DNA from: Paramecium octaurelia
Taxonomy: Eukaryota; Ciliophora; Oligohymenophorea; Peniculida; Parameciidae
Assembly (NCBI GenBank): GCA_905182995.1
Contig: CAJJDP010000033.1
Location: forward strand, 549,853 to 613,852
DNA: 64,000 nucleotides
Direction: 5' to 3'
Shown: positions 39,767 to 51,152 of the stretch, in pieces
How positions within the stretch are numbered: position 1 is the first letter of the stretch
How the letters are laid out: each line of letters starts with the position of its first letter
Program-made: the position numbers and the translations under genes
The notes under the pieces: generated by a model
Told to the model about the DNA's origin: nothing
Databases searched by the model: none
Seen by the model: only the letters and a program-made list of their open reading frames with translations

Positions 39767-40540
39767 ATGTTGGACCCGAAGTTAGAGAAACCGATGATTG
39801 TGACTGAGTAAGACAAAGATCATAAATATGTCTAAGATTACACGAAATCACCATCCAAAATGGAATTTGTGGAAGAAGACCCTTTATCGAATGTAATCAC
39901 GGCCAAAATAGTGAATGAAGATGGCAAAGAGATCACCTACACAACAAATACAAAAACAACTATTGAAATGAAACATAATCCTCTTGCACTTAAGGCGATG
40001 ACAGAAAGTTAGGTAGCTATCGATTAAGTGAATGTTGTTACCATGAAATCTAATGTAATAGGATAGCAATTCAGATAAGCAGATTTAGGAAGTGTTTTTG
40101 TGATGCCAGAAAACACAGTTCACATTAGCGAAGTTGATGTTAATAATATACCAGCAGATAAAGACATTCAATTAGATAGAGAAGAGAAAGTGCTCTACGC
40201 TATAGGTACAAAGAGCAATGAAGCAAGTTATTCAGATAAACTAGCATTAAATAATACAATCATCGAAGATGTCACTTTTTAAGAATATAAAGATAAGTAC
40301 CTCTATAAAATTGAACAACCTTTTGCTTATTTGAGCAGAACCAAAGCTCTCAAAAAATTTGTTAGATGGTTGCCTATCTACTTTGTAATGTTCTGTTTTT
40401 TAGAAACATGGTGGGAAATGCACCATCTCAAAAAGTATATTTACAGTCTTGAGGTTTAGGAATTGGATCAAACTAAAGAAGTCTTACATGCGAGGTAAAT
40501 CGAATTGCTGCTCAATGATCCTTTATTTAAGAGATTCTGA
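39767..40540 (+). CDS. single-pass membrane protein, 257 aa, unknown
   Basis: A frame without introns starts at MLDPKLEKPMIVTEQDKD. An in-frame ATG at 39689 would leave only 12 bp to the divergent neighbour's start and is less likely. Most of the protein is polar and soluble with beta-like alternation (ITAKIVNEDGKEITYTTNT, GSVFVMPENTVHISEVDVNN). Near the C terminus RWLPIYFVMFCFLETWWEM forms one hydrophobic segment, followed by a helical tail (HHLKKYIYSLEVQELDQTKE). It resembles a tail-proximal membrane anchor. No family is recognised. Confidence 0.65.
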
Positions 40541-40823
40541 ATATTATTTAGATATATATTAAATTAAGGACAAATCAAATATATATATATTGTAAGGATT
40601 ATGCAGATTAATAAATAATAATATCTGTTGTCGAAATAGTATATTTTTGTAAGAGTGTTATATTTATCATCTTTGAACTTCTAATACATAGATACAAATT
40701 GTAAATGTCGTCAAAAACCATTTTAAATTATGAAATTTTTTAAACATGAATTAAAATAAATACAATTAAGTATATATCTATTAATGTTCAATACATATAA
40801 CTATAATTAACAAACTTTTATTT

Positions 40824-42818
40824 TCATTTATTAAATTAATCTATCATTTAAGTAGTAGAAACAACTTTAAATAAATCTCCATATCTGTCTTCCAAATCAA
40901 CCTTCAAAATGTATTCAATTTTCTAATTTATTATTAATATTTATAATTACATTTCTGCATAAATAGCAAAGCATTTTCTATTTCCAAATGTCAACAGCAC
41001 ATTGATAACATGTACCTCCATGACCACAATTCATAAAAACTGCGTTAGGCCCTCTTTCGTAACACACAATACAGATGTTGCTGGTTTGACTCAAACTCAT
41101 TTCTTGATTCTTATTTTAAATGCTTTCCTCATGGCCAATCTAAGACAATATTATTATAACTTACTGTTACTAATTGAGAATTACATCTCTTTTTATCAAT
41201 TTAAAGTTTTGCTTCATTATTAGGATTTTTATTTTATGTATTAGACTGTTACTTATCAATAACAATTTAATCCATTTCTTAAAACATCTAAGAAGCTACT
41301 CCTTGACTAGAAAATGCTCGTTTATGTCCTTTAGATGGTTTCTTTAGTACAGGAGAACCACTGATTGAATCTTAATCACCTTCCTTCTTGACTCTAGTGG
41401 GAATTCCAAAATATGTTTTGGATATCTTTTACACAACTTAAGGAATCTAAGTTCTCGAGGATGTTGGATTGATTTATTACAAAGTTTGATTGCTTCCTTG
41501 CATATTAACAGAAAATTATTATTAGTTGACTGGTTCATCATCTTAGAGAGTTATGTATATTTATTCGCAGATATCAATACGAAAATATATGGAATAAATG
41601 AAAATAATGAAGAACTCAGCAATTATGAAATATTGTTGCACAACGAAATTGTGAGAATAATTTGCTTGATTTTCTAAATACTCTAAATAACCAAAAGAAC
41701 TTAATGATATGGAAACACTCCCAAATATGAACAGTTGAGTTAACCAGATGTAGGAAATTACTAATAATTGTTATAGCAATACATTCTGATCTCTATAGAT
41801 TTTATCTGTCAAACAGATATTATATTATCTTGCTAAATGTGACTATTAGAGAGCCTGCACTTATGCCAATAAAACAAATTAAACCGACCCAAACACCCCA
41901 TAATGTTGGAGTCCAATTCCAAATTATGATATTATCAATTTTCAAAGTTATAAATAGTGAACATATTGCTACGTAAATCCTGATCAATAAGGATAATTTA
42001 TTTAACATTTTGAGTGACTCCAATTAAGCTCTATCCTGATAGAGGGAGTAAAAGTTCATTAGAATCGCAATTACTAAAAATACATTACTGTAAACAAAAT
42101 ATTGGTAACCCACTTTTGTTAGCAGCAATAAGCATATTAAATAAAAGAAATCAAATATTGTGGCTCCAAGATAGCACAATAACTTTTTCTTCTTGCTGTA
42201 TAAATTAAGAATGTTTACAATCGTATCTACAATTTTTTCATTTTCAAATGATAGTAAAAGGCATTCAAAAAATCAATGAGATGGTACGCTAAAAAAAGCA
42301 CAAAAATGGAAATAACATCCAGGTGATATTAGATCTGGAGACTGAGCAGTAAAAATATCAGTACGGCAAAGAAGAATTTAATAATTGTAGACATGAACAA
42401 TTTTTTCGATCTGATGCGATTCCTGAGACTATTTATTATTAGGAAATTACTTGGGTTCTTAATGTGGATTAGTTAAATTCTGTTATGTTTGATTGGCATG
42501 ATTAGACATGTTGTTATAATTATATATTTATTGTTAATAATAAATCAATGATGTTCATCAATACGATAAAATCCGTACGTCCAATCTACTTATAGAGATG
42601 TAAAGTACCATAAATTGCCAAACAAGCTAAACCAAAAATTATGGGTTTGATGGGTCTAGTGGATTTCAAGACTAATCAAATTCATAATATTTTATACAAT
42701 TTGATTTGTCCAAAGTGTTGAATCTCCATCTATTGACTCTTGTCAGAAACAGCTTCTATTCATTTTACTATTGAATGCTTTTATCGATGTAGTATCTGAA
42801 TAATTTCCTCTAACTCAT
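40824..42818 (-). CDS. multi-pass membrane protein with C-terminal RING finger, 606 aa, seven introns
   Basis: Seven introns (42672-42697, 42429-42450, 42289-42316, 42196-42218, 41761-41782, 41140-41164, 40923-40950) join a run of membrane segments to a RING and leave exactly 606 codons plus TGA. N-terminal: RPIKPIIFGLACLAIYGTL, DFIVLMNIIDLLLTI. Middle: LLCYLGATIFDFFYLICLLL, WNWTPTLWGVWVGLICFIGI and IIAEFFIIFIYSIYF. After a disordered linker rich in S, Q and K comes the C3HC4-type RING, ICIVCYERGPNAVFMNCGHG.CYQCA...LCYLCR (about residues 535-585). The overall layout recalls TMEM185-like proteins extended by a RING, suggesting a membrane ubiquitin ligase. Its start lies only 29 bp from the start of the divergent MORN gene. 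Confidence 0.85.
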
Positions 42819-42847
42819 CTACTTTATAAATTAAAATTAATATCAAA

Positions 42848-43957
42848 ATGGGAGCAAAATGTTGTGCTCAACAACCAATACTGAGTAATCAAGTTATCAG
42901 CAATTCTCAAACTCCTGCATATATTGAATAGTTACAATATGTTACTTCAGACAATTAAAAAATACTAGCCTAAGAAGTTTGTGCTGAAATAACAGATGAA
43001 AAGAAGCAGGAGTTGGACTAAAGGAAAAGTGACGATGATCCAAATATTTTCAAATCCCTCTAATAACAATCACAAAAACAAGACGTTTAATAACCAACTG
43101 AGGTTCCTCAGCAACTTCAACATCCTGATTTGAAGCTGTTTGAATAAACAATTGAAATTACTAATAATAACATCAAGAGAACTCTAGAAAGAATTGGAAA
43201 ATATATTCCCATCTAATAAATGTAAATTGGTGGTTAAGCTCAACCTCCGTATTAAATAAAGGGAGAAGTCATATACATAGGAACTTGGGAGGGCTTAAAG
43301 AGAGAAGGTTACGGTAAATAATTTTGGTAGGACGGGTCCATTTATGAAGGCTAATGGTAAAATGACATGATATGTGGACATGGTAGAATAATTTACGCAG
43401 ATGGAGATGCATATGAAGGGTTTTGGATGAATGGAAATGCTAAAGGATTTGGAATATATTATCATTTCGATGGAGCTAGATATGAGGGATAATGGTTTGA
43501 TAATTTACAAGATGGTGAAGGCAAGGAGTATTGGCCAGATAATTCATATTTTGAAGGATAATATAAATAAGGTAAAAAGAACGGAAATGGTACTTTTACT
43601 TGGAGTGATGGTGCCAAATATCAAGGATAATTTCTTGATAACTAAATTCATGGGTAAGGAGAATACACTTGGGCTGATAAAAGAAGATATCAAGGAGAGT
43701 GGAAGGAAAATAAAATGGATGGAAAAGGTACTTTTGTTTGGCCTGATGGTAAGAAATATCTAGGTATGTAGATTTTATTACCATTTTTAGGAGATTATAA
43801 AGAGGATAAAAAGTGTGGATATGGTGAATTTTATTGGCAAGATGGAAAAATATATAAAGGTTATTGGAAGGATGGAAAGCAACATGGTAGAGGTGAAGTG
43901 ATCGATCCAAGTGGTAATAAATAAACAGGAGAGTGGTAGGATGGCAAGAAAATTTGA
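42848..43957 (+). CDS. MORN-repeat protein, 360 aa
   Basis: One 27-nt intron (43764-43790, multiple of three, no TGA) is removed to give 360 codons plus TGA. The N terminus MGAKCCAQQ carries Gly2 and a CC pair, a likely myristoyl/palmitoyl anchor. From about residue 140 follow eight or nine MORN repeats of about 23 residues (YIGTWEGLKREGYGKQFW, YEGQWQNDMICGHGRIIY, YEGFWMNGNAKGFGIYYH, YQGEWKENKMDGKGTFVW). MORN repeats bind membranes or cytoskeletal partners; in ciliates and other alveolates such proteins occur at the cortex. The first 130 residues are Q-rich and helical. The function is not known beyond this. Confidence 0.92.
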
Positions 43958-44404
43958 ATTTATTATGTTTTTAAATCATGTTTTAGTATTTTAACATTAA
44001 TTTATGAAATCCAAGATTACGACAGCAACGATATTTGAATTTACTTTTATCTAACTTATAATTACTATTGCATTATATAATAATTTATTTTTCTATCTAA
44101 TAGAATTAATCTAATATTCTGTCTTATTTCAAATACAATGAAAGAATTTGCATTAATATCCATAACATCATAACAAAATGTATGTAATGAGCATTTAATG
44201 TTAGATAAAAATCAAGATTTTCCAAATAATTAGATTTTTAACATAGCGTTTTCTTACTTCTTTTAAGAAAGTTCATGACGAATGAAGTAACACCGATATC
44301 AGTATAAATATTACGATATATTTCATCGAAAAGCAGATTCAACAAAGTAATTATTTCCTGTTTCTTAAAGAATTTCGTGAAATAAAAAAATTATTATTAA
44401 AATA
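43958..44404. other. intergenic spacer
   Basis: About 450 bases of AT-rich sequence between two plus-strand genes. No gene, repeat or structured element is seen. Confidence 0.6.
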
Positions 44405-45202
44405 ATGCTATATGATAAAATGCTATAATCAACTCAAATTATTTTTTCGCAATTTAATAATTGCTAATAGAAATAGTTGTATTTAGCTCTAATCTTTTCA
44501 ATTTTATTGGGAGTCTTAATTCTGTTTCTCTACTATTATTCAAAAAAAAAGAGGATTTATAGAAAAAAATTAATCTTGATCGGACAACCAGGAGGTGGAA
44601 AAACAATACTTTTTAATATTGCAACAGAAAAGAAAATTAAGAGATAATAATGTAAGTCAGATGTAGATTAGATTTATGAATTTCCTATAAATGATAATTA
44701 TGATTTAGTGGATACGCCTTCCATAGAATTTGATGATTCATTAGACAAAAGAGAAGCTATTATAAAATAATTCAATAAATATTTCAAATTACATTCCTAT
44801 CATATAGAAAGATTTTACTTAATTGTTAATTTTGAAAGAACAGACATAATGAAATCAAGCTGTTTGAAAACTTATAAATACTTTAAAAAGTTTGATAGTA
44901 TTATTGATATAGTTATTACCAACTTTTAATTAAGTGAGGATGAAATTGCAGACAAAGAGCATTTATTGTAGGCATTTTACATCTACACTTAGGATAAACA
45001 GAAAATTCATTTTGTTAGAAATGATATTCAAAGTGAAGAACTCAAGTAGATGTTCATTCAAAGCGCAAATCGAGTTGATTTATAAGATGATTATTTGGAG
45101 ATGGGTGAAGAAAAAGAAATTAAGAATAGCTAATAAAAATAACCAAAATAAATATTTAATGGAAAATAATATTAATATATTGAAGAAGGTAATGACTCCT
45201 GA
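44405..45202 (+). CDS. membrane-anchored P-loop GTPase-like protein, 265 aa
   Basis: An intronless frame from MLYDKMLQSTQIIFSQ to a TGA at 45202. Residues of about 28 to 50 form one hydrophobic segment (LYLALIFSILLGVLILFLYY) followed by a basic stretch and a Walker A motif, LILIGQPGGGKTILF. A DTPS motif (YDLVDTPSIEFDD, about residue 105) fits the G3/Walker B region. The expected NKxD is replaced by TNFQ in VITNFQLSEDE. The layout of N-terminal anchor plus small G domain resembles the SRP receptor beta subunit or an AIG1-like GTPase. Lack of a proper G4 leaves nucleotide specificity open. It is not assigned further. Confidence 0.7.
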
Positions 45203-46475
45203 ATATAAAATTTTATTCATATTATAATTGTTCTAATATTATTATAAAAATGTTAATTTTGTGATTTTGGTAGTGCTGTAAATTTAACTTTCTACCCCTT
45301 AACAGTTACCTATGTTGACTACTCCTATTATTTCCAAATCTTTTCCATCTCTGTTTGGACCTTCAGATGTAAATAAAGCAGTTAATCACTGTAGGATATC
45401 TAATATTTTTAGAATATCATACAGTTTGCACGGCATGAACTGAGAATTGTGCATTTTGAAATTAGAATAGAATTATAGAGAAAATCTTTATAAATTTGAT
45501 ATTGTTTCATCTCCTTTGTTTCATTGTGAAATAATAAATTAATTATAAATTCTTGTGAAATTCTAATTAGATATTGGAAACACAAGAAAATTCTTAGAAA
45601 GACTAATTGTACTAGAATAAATTAGTTACAGCCTTTGAATTGAATAAGTAGATATAAATTTGTTCAAGATTTTTCGGATTGCTGAGATTTATAGGAAGGT
45701 TTTAATAAACTTTAGAAATTGATTTAATTGAAAATAATAGAGGAATGTTTTATCAAAGCATGTTTTAAGTAATTCCTCAAAGTTCTAAAATATTGATAGA
45801 GATAGTTAATGGACATTTTTTCTCAACTACTATTTGGGTATTCCATTTGATTGTACCAAGCCATCAAGAATTTTTATTTCTAAATTTAAAACAACTACTT
45901 GATATTTTCTTAAAGTTGATTAACTTATCTAATGACATAAATTGATATTCGAACTTAAGTGTGTATTTACATAGATTTTATAATTGAAGTTCTCAACCTT
46001 AAATAGAGATTTAAAGCAATTGAGAATATTGAACAATCTCCTAATTTTATATTTTAATCTTTATTCTACATTTGAACACTTATTCAACTTTATTTTCAAA
46101 CCAATGTAAGAATTAGAATGACCATTATTAGAATTAAGTAGCAATGGGGCCTTGTCGTCGGGGATTTTGATAAACTATTAGAGCTCTTTTCATTAGATTC
46201 GTAATTTTAATAAATTATGATATTATATGGTTGTTATCTTTTAATTCTATGAGTCCAAATTAGTGTTTGTATTTCAAATCAAGAGACTTTCAATTTCACA
46301 ATCCACCAAAATAGACTTTTTTACACGATTTGATCTTATTGAATCTAGGAGAAGCTCATAGCAACTAAAACAAGGTTGAGAAGAATTAGGTATTGAATTT
46401 TAATTTTGAACCATATTCTTCCTCTTAAGGAATTGAGATTTGTTGATAATTGCATTGCATTATATATAATTTTTA
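45203..46475. other. gene-poor stretch, 1.27 kb, possibly decayed sequence
   Basis: No frame on either strand is open for long, and I could not build an exon chain. Scattered short frames on the plus strand contain leucine-rich stretches (for example around 45880-45950 and 46150-46230), which might be remnants of a leucine-rich protein. The base composition is close to that of coding DNA nearby. I see no supported gene. Confidence 0.4.
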
Positions 46476-48963
46476 ATGGAATCAACCAACTTTGAATCTA
46501 AATCGCTGAAGCATAGAGGGAAGGATGAGAAGATGACGATTAAAATGAATCAAAATCAAATTATCGTAGTGCTTGAGCCATCAGATTTATAGCAAGCTAT
46601 GAAATTATAGATCGAATAGATTAAGGACAAGGCAGCTAAAAAAAATTATAATTGGGAAATCTTTGATATAAAGCAGGTAAAATGGGTAACATAACTAAGG
46701 AAATCGGAGCAGGTACATTTGGGTAAGTATTTGCGTCATTGGATTAAAAGACAGGAAAGAAATACGCTCTAAAATTTATTGGTTATGACGATGAAAGTGA
46801 TTAGGATCAGGAATTCATGGCAGCTGTCAGAGAAATTGTTATTATGCAGACATTATCTTAAACTAATTGTTAGGGGTTGCTTAAGATTTATGATATCTAT
46901 CCTTGCATAAAGGATGATAATAAGTTTCTAGTGATTGTTATGGAATTGTATAATTCAAGGTAAGGATAGAAGAGAATAAAACCAAATGGACTGATGAAGA
47001 GTTGTTGTATATCTTATATTAGTTGGTTAAAGGTTTTTCAATTATGAAGAAACACAACGTCACTCATCGTGATATAAAACCTTAAAATATCCTATATTGC
47101 GAAGCAGACAAATCTTACAAAAATGCTGATTTGGGAGGTGCTAAATTTCTGAAACCAAAATAAACTTAATTAAATACAGTTCGTGGGTCTCCAGCTTATT
47201 GGGCTCGTATTTAATAATTAATAATTTCATTTAGCTGAGATTTATTTTTTTTGTGATTTGCAAAAGGACAAGGATGGTTGTTTCTTTGTAGGTAAATAAC
47301 ATTTAAACTATGATCCTTATACTTCTGATGTCTACTCGGTTGGAATAACCTTTTTATTAATGCGTAAATTAGTTCCAGGATTAGATAGAGAATCTCTAAG
47401 ATTTGAAGTTGAAATACTTAGGAAATTGAAATCACCATCTATTTTTGAATAGATACTGATTAAAATGTTAGAATATGATGATCAAAAGCGCGTTTCTTTT
47501 GACGACTTATTATAACTCATTTCCTCTTATAAAGATCTATTCAAGAAACCTAATGAAGATGTATTCGTTAACTGCTTGAAAACATAATAGGATAAAAAAG
47601 TAAATCATACTAAAAATGTTAGAATTTGAGTGTTTAAGATTTAATGATGAGAGAGGTCAAATTAGGTGAATCATATAAAAATTGAATTTGCCTGAACATG
47701 CTAAATCTCACAATGAATTAGCATTGAAACATGCTATCAAATTATCCAAGGATAGTGCCAAGGCTGATATTATGAATAGTTTAGGAACAGTCAATTGCGA
47801 TCTGGATCAATACGATGAGGCTGAGAAGAACTTTTGTGAATCAGTTGCTCTATACAAAAAGCTGAATGGAGATAAACATTCTTCAGTGGCAGATAAGTAT
47901 AATAATTTGGGAATTGTTAAACGAAAAAAAGGAGAATTTGAAAAGGCCATTAAGCATTATGAATCAGCATATCAAATCAAAGAATAGATATTTGGAGAAA
48001 ATAATTTAGGAGGCGCAGTCATTTTATAAAACATAGCCATTGCACATAAGAAATTGAAGAATATGATCAAGCTATCAAATATTTTAAAAGTGCATTGCAA
48101 ATCAAAAAACTATTATGTGGAGATCGCAGTCCAATCCTTTGTTCAACTTATGATAATTTGGCGAGAATTTATTATGAAAAATAGCAGTTTGATATGGCAA
48201 TCTCATTCTATTCAATTACTGCTGAAATCTATAGGAACACTAATAGTCTAATTAATAGAGATTATCTGATACTCTATTTGAAATAGCCTTATGTTTCTAG
48301 AAAATAGGTAGATCTGCAGAAACAATAAAAGCAGCTCAAGAATCTTATAATTTGAGGAAACAAATATATGGATAATATGCGAAACAAACTGTGAAAAGCC
48401 AAGAATTACTATCTCAAAGCTTTCTAGAAGAAGGTAGGTATGAAGAGGCACTGTAACACTACACTTAACTGAAATAACTGTATTTTGAGAATTTAGTCAA
48501 ATGCACTGTCGATGAGAGATTCGATAGCATGGCAGATATTCTTAAGAACTTAGGAGCCTCCTATATGGGAGTGCAGATATACGATAAAGCTTTGGAGCAT
48601 TATAAAGAAGGAATAGAGTTCCTTATGAAGAGAAATGATAATGAAAGTACAAGAATGGCAAAAATATATTACAATATGGGATTAGTTTACAGAAAGATGA
48701 AGGATTTTAAATCTGCTGAGTAGTATTATTAGACAGCAGCAAGTGTAATTGCCACTAGTAAATCGGCTTCGGATCTGATTACTTTAGGAGATATTTACAA
48801 CAATTTCGGAGTGTTGTTTGGAACTTAAGACAAATTTGCTTAGGCAAAGAAATACTTTTAAATGTCATTGGAATATTATCAAAAGGTTTTAGGACCCAAT
48901 CATAGTATATGCAAAGAAGTTTAAATAAACATCAAGGAATTAGAAAAGTGGTTATCTATATGA
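46476..48963 (+). pseudogene. protein kinase-TPR fusion gene with frame breaks
   Basis: The 5' half encodes a kinase domain: IGAGTFGQVFASLDQKTGKK, YALKFIG, HRDIKPQN, then ADLGGAKFL (DLG for DFG), RGSPAYW and APE. Introns fit at 46678-46700 (23 nt) and 47203-47230 (28 nt, restoring APE). The 3' half has TPR units in the kinesin-light-chain style (LGTVNCDLDQYDEAEKNF, YNNLGIVKRKKGEFEKAIKH, LGASYMGVQIYDKALEHY), ending at a TGA at 48961. Such kinase-TPR fusions are common in Paramecium. At least four places need one extra base to keep the frame: near 46965, 47680, 48055 and 48265. All look like a missing A, T or G next to short runs, with no intron alternative. Either a decayed copy or consensus errors. 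Confidence 0.7.
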
Positions 48964-49372
48964 GTGTTTTTATATTTAATTATAAATATTTGTCTATAAA
49001 TATTGAATTTACATTATGATCAAATTTAAACTTTTCATTATATTAAATAAAATCTTTAATGCAAATAAATTATATAAATGTAACGTCGTATACTCTTTTA
49101 AGTTAATGTTATATTTGAGAATTGAGAGAATACCATCTTTCTTTTTTGTCACCACCATCAAAGCCAATCTTGGAATATTTGAGATATTTTTGTTGACAAA
49201 GCAGATTTGGTGGCTAAATTAATCATCAATGTGATTCTCAAATGGCAACATCTGTTATTTGCATTAGAAATATACAGGTGTAGCCGTTTCTCATTGATTC
49301 TATCTTAAGGACTGAAGTTTATTGGGCATCATAAATTATATTTTTATGAGAAAGAAGTAACAATTGATAACA
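48964..49372. other. intergenic spacer
   Basis: About 400 bases of AT-rich sequence between the broken kinase-TPR gene and the acyltransferase gene. No gene or repeat is seen. Confidence 0.6.
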
Positions 49373-51112
49373 ATGGAAAAAGAGAATGATTCTTCTTTAC
49401 CTACAACAGCAATTGCATCTTAAAAAAGTAAAGATATCAGGCAATTATTTTGAAAGAGTTTCCCAATAAGGAATTGGAGAATGACCTACTTGAGTACAAA
49501 GCCAAAATGATCAACCATATTGAGAATAGAATTTTGCAATCATAAAAGAAGTTAGAAGACTCCATACGAGAGGAAATGGAGCAATTTGAATAATAGATTT
49601 CAAAAACTATTCATGATTTAAGAGATGATCAATATGACCACAAAGTAAGTTCAATAAATCATGAGGAAAAATAAATGGAAAAAGTGTTTAGGTATGAATT
49701 GAATCAAAATTAAATAGATATAAACCTTCTCTTTTGTCTGAAATGATGAAATAGTCTGATTATAAAACTCTTTACCATATGATGATGGCTAGTATGTTTA
49801 TTTTGATGGGAAACCTATGGATATAAGACTATCTGGAGAGAGGCATCATATTTGACATGGATACATTCTTTTGGTGCTTTTAGACTCCATTGTTAGTAGC
49901 AGAAATTTGGTTTGCTTTAGTTTTATCCAGTTACTTTACTGTGTATTGGGTGATCCACTGTTACTAAAATAAGATAAAGCCATTCACAGCTATTCTTGTA
50001 TTCAGTCTACAATAGGTGATAAGCATTATGGCAGCTTGTTATATGACAACTGCTTGGGTGGTAATGAAACTAAATTAAAATAGAATGGGTTTGGATCAAG
50101 GATGATTGTGATGTGTGAAGCAGTCAGAATGATGATGAAAAACTATTCTTATGCTCGTAATAAAATGCTTTATTGTACAGAGAATAAATATAAATATTTT
50201 ATTCTTTAATCTTTCGGAAATAAAGGAATCACTAAACAAAATGCTTTGCTTCCCGACATCAATATACAATCCCTTACTTACGAACTCAAGAGGTACACTT
50301 ATTTCTTCTTGGCTCCAACCTTGTTATACCGAGACTATTACGTGAAAGCTCCCAACTACTCAAGGAAAAAAGTGATCATAGAATTCGCCAATTTCTTTTT
50401 GTGTATTTATTATGGGTTTATTCTATTCAGATCATTCTGCAAAGAGCCAATACTTTAATTGAGGTATTGTATTAAATAATCAGTAGAGAAAACTTGACTT
50501 TGATGAATTTTATTGTAACTTTGTACAAATTGATGATGCCGTCTACTTTTTCACTCGTTCTGGTCTTCTTTGGATTACTTCACAGTTGGTTTAATGGATG
50601 GGCAGAACTATTGAGATTTCCAGACAGAACATTCTATCATGATTGGTGGACAGCCTCTGAATTTGGATAGTATTATAGAAAATGGAATGTCATAGTTCAT
50701 GAATTCCTCTACTATTACGTTTATTTGGATAGCGAGAAATTGAGTTAAGGAAAGAGAAGCAGACTCTTTAGGTAATTGATCACTTTTGGTTGCTCTGCAG
50801 TCATACATGAGATCATTCTTACTTTTGCCTTAGGTTTTTTCTACCCTATATGTTTTCTTTTATTTACTGGGCCAGGTATTTTATTCATTTAGGCTAAGGG
50901 AATCTTTAAATAGGTATTTCTCATCATTATAAAAGGGTTGGTTTAACATTTTATTTTGGGTTTTGATGTATATTGGAACTTCTGTTATGATCACCTTGTA
51001 CTTGACTGAATATTATGCGAGGATTCTCATTAATGAAAGTTTAGTTGAGTAAAGATGGGGAATTATCTAATATCTGATTCCTAGAACATTTTATTTAATC
51101 ACAGGAAATTGA
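49373..51112 (+). CDS. sterol O-acyltransferase-like MBOAT enzyme (ACAT/DGAT1 family)
   Basis: Five introns (49428-49456, 49692-49717, 50061-50083, 50464-50483, 50914-50935) are removed to leave 539 codons plus TGA. It is a multi-pass ER enzyme that transfers acyl groups from acyl-CoA to sterols or diacylglycerol. The signature FPDRTFYHDWWTASEF, QYYRKWNVIVHEFLYYYVY and the catalytic His in CSAVIHEIILTFALGFFYP resemble ACAT/SOAT more than DGAT1 (WNVxVHxxLYYYxY, SAVxHE, FFYP). An N-terminal coiled region (KLEDSIREEMEQFEQQISK) precedes about eight membrane segments. The gene is intact, in contrast to the broken loci on both sides. Confidence 0.92.
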
Positions 51113-51152
51113 TAGGTTTTATAGCAATTTTAGTAAAATTATTATTAATTAA

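Noticed and set aside
45203..46475. Leucine-rich repeat gene remnant
   Set aside because: Only scattered leucine-rich stretches in different frames, with no repeat period that could be verified by eye.
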